A DNA stretch of 64,000 nt, from assembly GCA_025617745.1 (NCBI GenBank), contig CM046861.1, forward strand, positions 10,770,244 to 10,834,243. The letters are read 5' to 3'. Source of the DNA: Heliocidaris erythrogramma (Eukaryota; Echinodermata; Echinoidea; Camarodonta; Echinometridae). The notes below the pieces were generated by a model. That model saw only the letters and a list, made by a program, of their open reading frames with translations, did not search any database and was not told where the DNA came from. Made by a program: the position numbers and the translations under genes. Of this stretch, positions 42,709 to 54,003 are shown piece after piece; the first letter of the stretch is position 1, and each line of letters begins with the position of its first letter.

Positions 42709-44065
42709 TATCGTATTTACAATGTAAGGCGTAATGGCTTCACATGACCACATTGTATCAGGTAATCTGCAGTGTCCGATTTGTTTTGAACTTCTTATTG
42801 ATCCTAAACAGCTATCTTGTACTCACACCTTTTGTACGAAATGCCTTAATTATTTGCTTGCTTGCCCTTCGCAAAATGATGCCAAAGTCTTAACATGTCC
42901 AATATGTCACAGTACAACGGCTACCGATGGTGGCAATGTAGCAAAGCTAGATATTAACTTTCCTCTACAGAGTCTTGTTGAAGACTGTATAAATAGAAAG
43001 GGGCTTTGTGGAATGTGTAACAAAAAGGCCAGAGCCAAGTATTATTGTTGTGAATGTGCAGAGAATATGTGTAAATCGTGTCTCAAGGATCATAAAAAAT
43101 GGTCACCCAATCTCAAGCATGAATTGGTGAGAGTAGAGGACATCAGAGAGGACATGGTGGTCCTAAAACAGAAGGTCTACTGTCAAGAACACAAATTAGA
43201 TGGACAGGAACATATCTGTTCTGATGTGTGTGTTACTTGCAAGAAGTTAATCTGCCTGAGGTGTCGGATGTTGTACCATGAGAAGAAAGGCCACACAGTT
43301 CAAGATGCTGAAGAGTATGATAATTCTATCAGGAGAGAAATCGAATACCTACTCAGCCATGGCAAGATGAAAGCCGCAGTCATCAAGAATCACGTGACCT
43401 TTGTTGAGAGTCAAGTGAAACGTGTTACTGATCACATTGACAGCAAACAAGCTGAAATCAACATGGTGTATGAAGAATTAAGCAGAAAATTAAGAGAGAG
43501 GAAAGCAGCGCTAGATTGGCAGTTGTATGTCCAGAAAAAGAAATTGCGCCAAAGATTAGAGGAAATGAAAGATGCCGATGAGAAGATGGTTGTGAATATC
43601 GAGAGTGCGAGTGCATTAGTGGGCCATAGTTTGAAGGCTCCCCTCGGAAGTAACACTATCGCTATCCGTGATTCACTGTCTGATGAACTAAAGAATGTAC
43701 TAGACTTGGATGATCCAGTGGAGAACCCTGATAGCAGAAAGTGTTAAAAAATGACGTGATATTTACGTCGTGGTTTTCGTCTTTTTTACGTCCTGTAATT
43801 ACGTCAATAAGACGACAACTTGCACCAACGCAAGACGTCAAGAGGACGTCTTATTTTGACGTCATCTCTACGTCTTCATTCGTCAATAAGACGACAACTT
43901 GCACCAACGCAAGACGTCAAGAGGACGTCTTGTTTTGACGTCATCTCTACGTCTTGTACACTGTAAAAACTAAAGTGCTACTTTTAGGGGCATGTATAGT
44001 GACTGCACCTGAAATGCTGTTTATAGCACTTGCAGTGTGCTAATTTACCAGCAAAAAAAAAAAGT

Positions 44066-44134
44066 GACCGTGGCGAGCCTCGAACCAGGTTCCGCTGATT
44101 GAGAGGCGCTGACGTTACCGATGGACTAACGAAT
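44066..44134 (-). tRNA. tRNA-like sequence, minus orientation
   Basis: Reversed, it reads TTAGTCCATCGGTAACG (A-box-like), then GGTTCGAGGCTCGCC (B-box-like), at tRNA spacing. The acceptor pairing is not clear, so a pseudo-tRNA is likely. Confidence 0.4.
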
Positions 44135-44242
44135 GCTTCTTGCAATCCAGTTTAGTGATGGGAGTCAAGTAGATAACATGAACTATGTGGTGTCGTAAAT
44201 TCACTATGTAACAATATGATCTGCTCTAAATCGTACAATGTG

Positions 44243-44305
44243 AGATAGTCTAGCGGTAATGCCAGCAATTCTCGATCAGCGGACCCTGGTTCGAAGCTCG
44301 CCCAA
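44243..44305 (+). tRNA. tRNA-like sequence, plus orientation
   Basis: GATAGTCTAGCGGTAATGCC (A-box-like), then CGATCAGCGGACCCTGGTTC and GAAGCTCGCCC (B-box-like). It resembles the minus-strand partner (shared ATCAGCGGA, CCTGGTTCGA and GCTCGCC), so the two form a diverged inverted pair. Confidence 0.4.
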
Positions 44306-45418
44306 ATCATTTTTTTTAAATGAATGTTTAGCAGTTTAAGGAGCCGGTCCAGCTCCCGTGAAAGTGCTGAAATAGCACGCTGTGTGCATTCAATAGCACT
44401 CTGAGTGCAGTCCCTATGCATGCCCTCAAAAAGTGCTATATACAGCACTTCAGTTTTTACAGTGTACAGATGACGTCAAAATAAGACGTCCTCTTGACGT
44501 CTTGCGTTGGTGCAAGTTGTCGTCTTATTGACGTAATTACAGGACGTAAAAAAGACGAAAACCATGACGTAATTATCACGTAATTTTTACCACTTTCTGC
44601 TATCAGGGAAGCTTGCTGCTGATGTAGCTAAAAGTGCAGAGGAACTGACATTTGTACCAACAGTCAGCGTGATAAGTTGGCCATTGGTGAAATCATGTTC
44701 GTCAAATGTAAACTAAAATGTGACGTAGATCTTTCGAAGAAGGACAGTATGAGTGTCATGGCTGCTATACCAGATGATAGGATGGCAGTGGGATGTAGCA
44801 AAGGAGGACTCGATATATTCTCTGCTGATGGTCAGCTGCAGCAGACAGTACTTAAGGATATCAATATCCTGGGGGTAGCATTCCTCTCGAATGGACGTTA
44901 TGCCGTACTTGACATAAGTAACAACACTACACTGTATACATCAGAATGGGAAAAGCTGGATGTAAGATTTGAGACTCTGTGTCTTGATGAAGATGGGATC
45001 GCTGACCTCACTATAGACGATGATGACCATATCCACGTCGGCTACAGGACTGCTAAGAAGATCCAGGTACTCTCACAAGCAAGTGGGGACGTGATCAGAG
45101 AGATACCATGCGATGGATATGAGCTTGAGCAAATCCAGCAGCTTTGAGAGTGATTTCATAATTAAATCGAGCAACACTTCAACATGCTCGATAAGTGTCA
45201 TCTATAATAAAGGTGAGGTAAAGCACAGAATATCAAAAGAGGGCAGTAATTGCCTTGATGTTACAGTTTCTCATGAGCATTTTATACTCATCTCTTCAGT
45301 CAAGATTGATGAAGGGTTTGTCAGTATAGAGGTGTACAGTAACGAGCTTGTTAAGAATCATTCCTCGGACATGCAATGGTTGGGAGAATATGTCCTTTTC
45401 GCGACTCAATTCGGGTAA

Positions 45419-46592
45419 TAACGCTGTTATTGCTACAACAGTTATTCCTGCTATCTTTCTTTTTGTAAGCGGTGCAAATTTTGTCCAGCATTGGCAGGGG
45501 ATATCATGTAAGGGCACATACAAGCGTACTTTGCAGGAGCTTATTAGGTCTGATGGAATCACACCGTGTACAGGAGCTCTCCCCGGAAACAAAGTGGCAA
45601 TAGCCTTGCTTGAGATCCTGTAGAGTTTTTTTCTTAAACTCGGAGTAGTGTTCTCCATCTATTTGCCTTTTGTCCGTAATGAGTTTCCCACTGGAGGATT
45701 TGAGGGGTTGCGTCTCCAGTTGGCCTGGATAGGGCCAATTACTTCCATTATGCCATGATAGGGCCTACATTCTCCTGATGTCTCTTCTCAAATTCTGGAT
45801 GTCATCGCTATGCCGAAGCCAGTACTCACTGACGCATTTTCTTGCAGTCCGGTATCCTCCTTGGACACATACTAGCAATTCCAGTGGCAGATCCTGGGGC
45901 ACCCTTGGCACGTCCCCCCCCCCCCCCCCGCCCCCGGCGAAACTCAATCATACCTACACATTAAATATAGGAAGAATGTGCACAATGGTGCCCCTGGCAG
46001 CTAATTTTAGCCCACCAAAAAGCTCCTGTAAATGTAAATTAAATTCCATTTTATTTTATTTCATGTGCTTGCCAGAGAATTTTGGATGAAAAAGTACCTT
46101 TAAAAAAAATAAATAATAATATATAGAGAGAGAGAGAGAGATTTTTCGGTATGAGTGCTACAACCCCGACCAGTGAGTTGAATCTCGGTCCTGAATGATC
46201 CTGAATTCATAATGTTATGGTCAATTCATTTGTCGATTATTTTATTTATCAAGTAATAAAAATGATAAAATTTTGGTTTTTAAGGACCTAAAATAATATA
46301 CAATTTTAAAGTGACTGCGTCGTGGTAGGATTCCATATTGTGCACGCCACGCGGTCCGTTCAAAATACCCGTCATTTCCACGTTCTAGCTAGACTTGAAC
46401 AAAGCTGAAGCTCAACGGCGATGCATACATGCACACAATTTAATGGGGTTTTATTTCGAATTCGCAGTTGCCAAGTGTATTAAACAGCAACATCGCCCAT
46501 CTTTAATCAAGGCTCTGTCGATCCCATGGTCGATCCTCGAAACGAGCGGAATAGTCCTCTGATTGCGCGGGCAGACGGCACGGGGGCAGCTT
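45419..46592. other. Gene-free stretch
   Basis: Opposed frames of 90-120 codons near 45296-45658 overlap the end of the TRIM pseudogene and show no domain. A poly-C run lies at 45917-45930 and (GA)n at 46125-46140. Nothing else. Confidence 0.4.
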
Positions 46593-47099
46593 GCTGCACG
46601 CCCACCTTTACCGACTGCCGAACGTAATCAAAATTCATATATTCAAGACGACCAAGAGGATCATTTAACCAATCAAATAAATTTAATCGTAACGGAAAGA
46701 GAGAGCTCGTCCATTATTTAGTGGGAACCAAAAAAGGGTAGATAGCGGGATAAAGTTGAAGTTATTTAGAATTTTCGATTCTTTTGATAAAAAAATTCCA
46801 CAAGCAAAATAAGTGTTTGCTCATTCTTCATAAAGAAAAATTGGTCTCAACAGTCATATCTTTGTTATATGTGCGAATTATGTTGTCCTTTTTGAGGTAA
46901 AAAATTGTTTCCTTCCCCCATGTTTAGATTTGGCTGAATCTCTTCACGCCATGCCACAAAAAGCTTTTCATTGGTTCATTTTCTCTACCAGGAACTGAAA
47001 TATTCATGAAAATATTTTGTACGAAATTGATGAAAGATTTAAAAAAAAAATAAACAGCAAGTAACATTGTCGGATAGGTAAAGGCGGCCTGCTACACGC
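46593..47099. mobile_element. Candidate foldback-family element with CCTTTACC ends and near 9-bp duplication
   Basis: GCTGCACGC (46593-46601) and GCTACACGC (47091-47099) flank a 489-bp segment. Its ends are CCACCTTTACCGACTG and, reversed, GGCCGCCTTTACCTATC. The GCAGCTTGCTGC context and CCTTTACC end resemble the 19848-21886 element. No ORF. Moderate support because the ends are imperfect. Confidence 0.45.
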
Positions 47100-47289
47100 G
47101 TGTGTCGAATTCTCGCCATCGCAATCTGCGCGTTTTATTTCGATGACCGACAGAGCTAATGGTAGAGCTAGAGCAGCAAAGAAAGGAGATACATGTATCA
47201 TGGGCTAGCATGCCGCCTTGATTAAAGGCTAGGTGAAGGGTGACTGGTCCTGGTTTGAAATCTTACCCGAGGCCTCTTAAAATGGCCTT

Positions 47290-48170
47290 CATATATCCAA
47301 ACCGAGCACGCCCGACTTCTCTACGAGCTCAAAAGGGCATTTTCGTCAGATATACGGCCGGAATGCGGCCGGCGTCCGCTTGATCACCGCGGGCTCCGCC
47401 GCGTTTTTTAGGGGTCGGCCGACGTCCACAGGGCTCCGAAACCTGCTCCCAATTCAGCGATTTTCCAATGGCGAATTTTGAGGTTGCAGAGCTCGTGAAC
47501 AGGTCGCCCGTAGATCGATTGGGCATCGGAACACATTCGACCGATATTTGGGCGGCAATCCGACGGTTTTAGACCATTTTTTAGGCTTTAAAATTCAAAC
47601 GGAGGTCGGCAGAGCTGCGCGGCCGCCGCACGGGCTCCCTACCATACTCGAACGACCCCCTTCCGTATCCCGCCCGACTTCCACAAAATCGGACGTGCTT
47701 CGAGCGCGCCCCGTGCTGGTGTCGGATCGGCGTCGGGCGGCTTCTACGGGCCCGGCCGGGCTCCTCCTGTCAACTCAGGAATTTCGGCCCTTGGGAATAC
47801 TAGTACTCATACACTTTAACATAGAATTAACGCCCTTGTGGCTCCAAACAGACGACAATTTCAAGGCGCGGAGGACGCTAGACAGGACATTGGGCGGAAC
47901 CCGCCCTGGTGTCGTGCGGGAGCCGACCGAACTAGTGATCATCGACCGAAACTCGGACGGCGTCCACCCTTATGTCGAGCGGGCTTCGCCGGACTCCCGT
48001 TTGTTACTGACGGGCGCCGGGCGACTTCTGATCACTAGTGTTCAAAGGGCTCCGCCCGAGCCCCGTCCAATATGTGACAGGGTAGATTTAAAGCGAAAAA
48101 TACGCTTGACTCCCGGGCGGATTTGAAATTCGGCGACTTTGTGGCAATCTACAAATTCGGCCGGAGATCG
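47290..48170 (+). other. GC-rich segment with a long uninterpreted open frame
   Basis: GC content is far above its surroundings. A 192-codon frame at 47548-48126 (Arg/Pro/Thr-rich) has no recognised domain and starts at GTG or later ATGs only. Words such as GGCGTCGGGCGGCTTCT, GGACGGCGTCC and GGGCTCC recur, and GTGATCA/TGATCAC with ACTAGT occurs on opposite sides. It is probably an unclassified repeat or a transferred or CpG-island segment, not a gene. No function can be proposed. Confidence 0.3.
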
Positions 48171-49477
48171 TTGGATATGTGACGCAGGCATAACTGTCAT
48201 TGCACTGGCTGGTCAAACTCATTGAGCGTTGCGAGAAGCGCCCTCTAAACTTGACGACCGGCTAACTTTAACCTTTATAGTTATTGTCTTTTTGAAATTT
48301 TCTTTGAAATTGAGATGGAAATCAGTTTTGCCTCATTCTAAAAATATACAATATCAGCATTCATTCTGCATGCTTGATGTACATGATCATGTACATGTAT
48401 GTACATGTATCGTCTTATAAATATTATATACAGTTATATTTGGCTTGTTTACGTGTTGTAATTTTTTTTAAACGGGCATCCCCAATCAGATGGATTCCGT
48501 TATGCTTTACAGGTATCGTGCCTCCTTTAACCGTATTTGAACGTCGTTTATTTGTAATCTCATGTATGTAACATAACAGAAGAAAAATGAATAACTTTTT
48601 AAATTGAATTTTGAATATCGAGATAATAGCCCTATTATGCTATCTTATTGGGAAGCTTAACATTTGATCAACTGTTGAATGTCACTGACCGTCATCAATA
48701 AAATTATTGTTAGCCTACCTGATTTAACAAAACACTCATTTTGTCAAATCGGTAGGCAAAATTCACCTGTAAAATTAAGTTGTTTTGTTTTCTGAATACG
48801 AATCCTGACGCCAGTGTTTATTGTTGTAGTCTAGATTGTTATCATTGGTATGCAATTTTGTAACGTTATTAGGAAATTTAAGTTCTTGTGATTGTTTCAA
48901 TTTATCGAATATACTTGTATTTGTTTTAAAAAAGGCAGTGAAGAAGGCCGCTCAATCCTATGCTGAATAATACCTTAGTCACACCGCCAAACAGACACCA
49001 AACCGACTGCAACCGACCAATTCTTTGCCATTCTGTGTAATGTAATGTTTTGTTCGGTATGTTGTCGGTCTGGTGTCTGCTTCTTTGGTGCGATTGGGGT
49101 TTAGGATAATGTTGATGATCGTGCTGAAAACGTAGATGGTATAACATTATCTTGTTTATCGTAGCGATCATCACAATGATATACTAGTAGCTATTTCGGA
49201 ATATGACTACAAAATTTGTTTGAACTGCATAGAAGATCAAGAGAACAATAGAAATACAGATGATCTTTGTTATAATGACGCGGACATTGACGGTGACTAT
49301 AATAATGGAAATGGTGCAGATGAATGTAAATGATGATTAAATATATGCATTAGACTAATGATAACAGTGTCTAAAAATTGTGGAAATGATTTTGCAGATG
49401 GTTTAGAATAGGAGGATAACATTGAATTGCTCTTGTTAATAACTGCATTGCGATGATGATGATGTTGTTCATAATAA
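48171..49477. other. Gene-free stretch with two small repeats
   Basis: GTACATGATCATGTACATGT-type repeats at 48370-48411. 48980-49093 is an inverted repeat (ACACCGCCAAACAGACACCA with TGGTGTCTGCTTCTTTGGTG) around an 80-bp centre. No gene seen. Confidence 0.45.
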
Positions 49478-49845
49478 TGATGATGATGATGATGATGATG
49501 ATGAACTGCCAACACCTTGCAGCACTAAACGGAGTCAAACTAAATGATTTTGGCATGCCGTTTGAAACATTTTATGCGGACAATAGCAACTTGAACGAAG
49601 TTGGAACTCGATTACTGTTGATCAATCTCATTCGAGCAGTCTTTGGCCCTCGTATCAACTCTGCAACCTCTGAATCAAGAGGCCGTCAGAGACATGTTTC
49701 TCACATGAGACATAGCCCACACACCCCAATAGACCAGTATACTGACACGACGAGAATAGACGACAACCAAAACAACCATGCCCTAGCGACAAACTTGGCG
49801 AAGGCTATCATGGGCGCTCTGGCTCACAAAGAAATACATGCCTGA
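49478..49845 (+). CDS. Short ORF after an (ATG)n tract, possible LINE ORF1 tail
   Basis: After a (GAT)n microsatellite, which gives only Met codons, the frame from about 49503 reads NCQHLAALNGVKL, then FYADNSNLNEVGTRLLLINL and IRAVFGPRINSAT, and stops at 49845. The DxxxLNxxGxRLLxxNL pattern resembles the C-terminal block of SGNH-type esterases, which occur in ORF1 of some CR1-like LINEs, but the expected catalytic His is Asn. It lies upstream of LINE endonuclease sequence on the same strand, which fits an ORF1 remnant. Weak evidence. Confidence 0.35.
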
Positions 49846-50159
49846 TCTACATTATTTGTCGGTCTCAATACCAGAAGTAATTTGCACAAATATTCCACAT
49901 TTGAATTCTTTGAGGCAATTGTATCAAATTCATAAGCATATGCTTTAATAGTGAAATCATTAAAAGCTACGGGCAAGAGGGGCAATACAAAAGCACTCTT
50001 CTTCTTTCCACATTGTCTCGCTTTATCGTAGGCTTGATATCTATATAAGTTTATGATATTGATTGTGATATTGATTATGCAGATTATGATATTGATTTTG
50101 CAGATTACTGGAGTTGACAAAATCATTTAATTCAGAGAATGTAATAGACATGTCATATT

Positions 50160-50384
50160 ATTCTTTCTTTTATCTTTCAATTAAGAATTTTGAATGGGCG
50201 AACACTTGGTGACACAAGTGGTAAAGTAACCTATTTTAATGTACAAGGCATGGTCATGTATGACTACTGTATTTGCAATGCAAATGTGCTGGCAAGCGTC
50301 ACGAGCTTCGTTGTAGATGAATGTTTTACCCACTATATCTGATCACTGTCCAATCACCGTTTGTCTCCAATCTCTTTTTACTGA
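50160..50384 (+). pseudogene. LINE apurinic-type endonuclease fragment (5' half of split LINE)
   Basis: FQLRILNGRTLGDTSGKVTYF, then MYDYCICNANVLASVTSFVV and, after a 1-base shift near 50338, ISDHCPITVCLQSLFTE. N-GRxxGD, DYxI and SDHxPI are the last conserved blocks of the APE endonuclease of LINEs. Continuity with the RT region at 56082 is broken by the LTR-type element. Confidence 0.75.
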
Positions 50385-50502
50385 ACGCCATGATATGGTT
50401 ATTGTGATTATAAAGAGGTGGCATTTGGCTTGCCATACATTATATGTGTATGATTATACCATACCATGACTCGCGGTAATAAACTTCACTCAACACTTTA
50501 CT
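50385..50502 (+). repeat. 5' terminal direct repeat (putative short LTR)
   Basis: About 118 bp, ending CAACACTTTACT. Includes AATAAA as a possible poly(A) signal. Its true right edge may extend to about 50537, just before TGGTGGCAGCG, but the 3' copy lacks that part. Confidence 0.55.
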
Positions 50503-50572
50503 TGGAATCGTCTGGTGTTTCCTTTCGTTTAATGGCGTGGTGGCAGCGTCGGGATCGAAACTCAGGCCTAAA

Positions 50573-51233
50573 AGACGCTCTGTGGATCCAACTTCGTCAG
50601 GAATCTAGCCCAAGATAATAGGGGCCAGGCGTTCGGTTGTCATTTTCCGTGATAATTTCAGGTATTATCGATACTTAGTTGAGTGTGTAGTCCCACATAC
50701 CACAATGTATGTTAGGGCATCAACAAAGCGATGCTACGTTGCCGTGATCGAGCCCACTTGCACAGCATAGCAGCGATGCGCCGCCGCCGCGACAGAGACA
50801 CCAAAACGGTGGTGTCCAGTGGCAAACACTCGAGACTTGGTCAAGTCCAAGTCACACCAACACACCAACACCTAACAACCAGTCCCCATGTTTCCCTGCC
50901 AAGACGCTCCGTGGATCCAACTTCGACAGGAATCTAGCCCAAGATAATAGGGGCCAGGCGTTCGGTTGTCATTTTCCGTGATAATTTCAGGTATTATCGA
51001 TACTTAGTTGAATGTGTAGTCCCACATACCATTATGTATGTTAGGGCATCAACAAAGCGATACTACGTTGCCGTGATCGAGCCCACTGGCACAGCATAGC
51101 AGCGATGCGCCGCCGCCGCGACAGAGACACCAAAACGGTGGTGTCCAGTGGCAAACACTCGAGACTTGGTCAAGTCCAAGTCAAACCAACACACCAACAC
51201 CTAACAACCAGTCCCCATGTTTCCCTGCCAAGA
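50573..51233 (+). repeat. Leader duplication, two copies with 329-bp period
   Basis: AGACGCTC-GTGGATCCAACTT occurs at 50573 and 50902. The copies are nearly identical. Each has a short Arg-rich frame (MRRRRDRDTKTVVSSGKHSR), perhaps a gag or leader remnant. Confidence 0.85.
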
Positions 51234-51252
51234 TGGGAAGTCAAACTTTACA

Positions 51253-52150
51253 GCCCGAATTCACAAAGGAGGTTTGGTTTAAACCATGGCTTAAACCACT
51301 CATAGCTACATTCCTATACTTCGTGTGTAGAATGTAGGCAGTCATACACCTCAACTTTTTAAAACACCACTGCTCAAAAGTCACCAGCATTCACTCAAAA
51401 TCGGCATTTAATTTACAAAAACCGACCCCAAAATATCCAAGAAATACAATAAATTCAACTCACCGATGTTGGAAAAGATATTTCCAAAAATGAAATTCGT
51501 AATTTACTGTTGATTCTCGCGAAACGAGCTATCGGAGTCATTGTGTACATTTCCTGGTCGCCGCGGGCGCTGACATCTCCCCAAAAGATTTTTGTCCTTA
51601 AAAATTCGGTCCCTATGGCGTACACGGAAAAGTCCCGATTTTCTGTGTGCGCCGATCGTAAAGATCGATGTGCGCTTGCGATCCCGAGTTTCTTCGTGGA
51701 CAAAAATTTTATTGGCCGATTTTAGTGTAAGACATCGGCAGTATGTAAACAACACGCGATCGCGAAACAAATCGGCGGGGATTTCTCCGGTTTTGGACAA
51801 GATTTTGACTTTGGATTTTGCTGAAAATATCAAAAGTTCTTCCTAACGGCCATTTCAGGTAGGAGTGAGATTTTTAAGGGCTGAATTTGAAAGCAAGTAT
51901 TTAAAATATTTATCTTATTTTCCCCCCATACCTTTAGTACATGCGACAGAAAATACCAACTATTTTACAGTAATGTAGCCATGAGTGGTTTAAACCCCCT
52001 CTTGGTGGTTTTAAGCGTACGTGCGCACGGAATCCGATCAAATCATATATATTATTTGAGTGCGCGCATGGGTAATGTGCGCTTATTTCAGTACGCTTAT
52101 GGAGGTTTAAACCATGGTTTAGGTTTAAACCTCTTTTGTGAATTCGGGCC
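51253..52150. mobile_element. MITE with GCCCGAATTCACAAA ends
   Basis: 898 bp. GCCCGAATTCACAAA is mirrored by TTTGTGAATTCGGGC, with subterminal GGTTTAAACCATGG repeats. TACA lies on both sides (51249-51252, 52151-52154). The target is the protease-coding part of the LTR-type element. No transposase. Confidence 0.85.
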
Positions 52151-54003
52151 TACAAGTTGATGTGAGAAGTGGCTCTGCCATAAATTTGGTAAGGGTGTCG
52201 CAAGCCGATGACTTAGTTGGGCATTGAAATCTTAGTAGATCAGTTTGCATATGATGATTATGTTGGTGCTGAGTTCTCCCATCTCATATCCCAGCTCGAC
52301 ATAGTTGGTCTTACTAGATTCAAGCTAGCCTTCAGTGGTTACGACATGTGGTTTGATGGCTTTGTTGCTGCTGATGGAGTAATACACAAGCTGCAATCGT
52401 AGCTGGTGCTCCTTTTATGGAGCAGAATGATATCTCTGTCAAGCCATCCAAACAGCAGATCATGTTTGGAGATGATTATGTGTTTACGTATGGTGATCTA
52501 GCACTTGAGAATGAAACATCGTGTGGTTGTGAGATTATGGTACACGGTAAAAAAGAGAGTGAGAGTGAGATTGAATATTCGAAGAATGTGGATTATCAGG
52601 ATGCGCAATTACATGAAATGTCCGCGAGTACTTTGCAGGTGGTATAAAGAGTGATCAGTATTCTCCATTCGATATGCTTGCCACCACAAGCTCATCTGAC
52701 TCTGTTGGACGTGATGTTGACACTCCCTCTGTGATCCATTGTTGTACTGAGCCTAGCTTTGGTCCTGGTCACACTGAGCCTAGCTCTGATCCATGTTGTA
52801 CTGAACCTAGCTCTGATCATTGTCTCACTGAGCCTAGCACTGATCCATGTTTTACTGAGCCTAGCTCTGGCCGGTGTCTTACTATAAAGCCCAGCTCTCG
52901 TCCCAGTCTTGCTGAGCGTAGTTTTCCATGTCGTACTGAGGATAGTTCGGTATCCTAGATCAATGTAAATAACTCTCTTGATCTTAGCTCATGTTTCATT
53001 ACAGATACGGCTAACTCACAGACTTGTATTGTTGACAAGTGCACGAGAAGCCCTAATGCGCTACACACTGCGACTGCGATCGCTAAAACTCCCACAGAAG
53101 GTGCATACGTTAGACCGAGATCACACAGCCATGACTGTGTTATCAATTTCAGTGCAAGTACTTTTGTTGATCATCCAGTCATGTCTAATAAAGGCGACTA
53201 TTCCCAATCACTGCTTAAGCTGCGCAATAGAAGTAGCAATCAGCCTTGCGCCGTTGATTCGTATAGCTGTAACCACACTCTCATGAGTCTGTCTCCTATC
53301 TCGTCATTACCTGCCTCTGCGACATGTGACGGTGAATTCCTTCTAGATCACATTCCATGTCATGTGGATCTGACCCCCAGTGATGCTGACGAGGCTGACG
53401 AGGCTAACGTCAGTACTGGCTCTTCAACAAGCGCGGATCATGGTGCTTGTCTTCGATCTTCGCCGCTGAACAGTTGTCACGCACCTGTCATCAATGCCGA
53501 CATCGACAATTACCGTCGACCTCAATGTTGCTGATGACGACGTTCATGATGTCCACCACCACTCCACTGATCAGTCACTTAGCACAATCCCGTCAATGTA
53601 TGATGACGTCATCATTGATAATATACCATTCGGTAGACACATCGATCATGGCAAGGGAACCATTCATCTTCTTGTGGATGATATTGGCCACCGTACTAGC
53701 CCTACCTGGACTCCTCCCCCCTGGACATGGCCCCTACCTGCCGTCTTTCTCGATGGAAGGACGACGTCTCCGTGCCCTCCTCGGTGATGACTGCAGTTGT
53801 GTCTCCAGCCCACCAATGGTCACTCAGTACATCTTCAGCCCTCAGCTTGCTCCTATTAGTGACTTCAGTGATCGCTTCCCCCATCCTGTAGATGTCGACA
53901 ACTCCCCAGTGCGCTGGTGTCAGCATCCCCCTGCTCCCCCTTATTCCCCTGGAGTGCAAGCAACTTCCCATGCCACTCCTTTGCCCCCTGCAGCTCCAGG
54001 TTA
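52151..54003 (+). pseudogene. Decayed polyprotein: aspartic protease remnant plus Ser/Thr/Cys-rich region
   Basis: Frame pieces read QVDVRSGSAINLV, where retroviral-type proteases have D-S/T-G (Asp appears replaced by Arg), then DMWFDGFVAADGVIHKL and GAPFMEQNDISVKPSKQQI, the usual C-terminal protease block. Stops and shifts separate them (near 52200, 52400 and 52645). From 52674 a frame carries five TEPSxxxC-type repeats, runs past a TAG at 52956 into a further 190 codons, then shifts near 53520 and again near 53700 into a Pro-rich end (PGHGPYLPSFSMEGRRL; PPAPPYSPGVQ) that stops at 54003. No RT motif is found. The part after the protease is unlike any pol domain I recognise. Confidence 0.6.

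Larger units (their letters stand above)
43959..44464. mobile_element. Nested TIR element with two opposed tRNA-like sequences
   Basis: The ends are CACTGTAAAAACTAAAGTGC and its near-complement (CACTGTAAAAACTGAAGTGC), with TA on both sides (43957-43958, 44465-44466). It sits at the centre of the foldback MITE. The subterminal parts are also inverted (GCACTT, GGGCATG, AGTG-CTGCAC words). Confidence 0.82.
43726..44608. mobile_element. Foldback MITE inserted in the TRIM paralogue
   Basis: The ends CCCTGATAGCAGAAAGTG / CACTTTCTGCTATCAGGG extend into arms of roughly 150 bp rich in GACGTC and ACGTC words. The left arm has an internal 80-bp duplication (about 43800-43955). Against the intact paralogue (GAGAAGCTTGC) the insertion lies within GAGAA/AAGCTT, giving a 2- or 3-bp duplication (AA or GAA). 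Without the nested unit it would be about 377 bp. Confidence 0.88.
42734..45418 (+). pseudogene. TRIM-family paralogue, disrupted
   Basis: The ATG at 42734 opens a RING (CPICFELL; CTHTFCTKC; CPICHS), two B-boxes and a coiled coil closely related to the gene at 3702; VRVEDIRE and LYHEKKGHTVQDA are shared. After residue 330 the frame runs into a transposon at 43726 and stops at 43747. Homology resumes at 44609 (KLAADVAKSAEELT). It shifts frame near 44660, where one A is missing against the intact paralogue, and continues MFVKCKLKCDVDL, GLDIFSADGQLQQTVL and IREIPCDGYELEQI. It shifts again near 45135 and runs VIYNKGEVKHRISKEG to about 45418. The propeller end is not recognisable. A truncated RING/B-box/coiled-coil protein of 337 residues could still be made, but the full protein cannot. 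Confidence 0.88.

Noticed and set aside
45296-45658. 120-codon minus-strand frame
   Set aside because: It overlaps the TRIM pseudogene on the other strand and has no domain. Probably a shadow.
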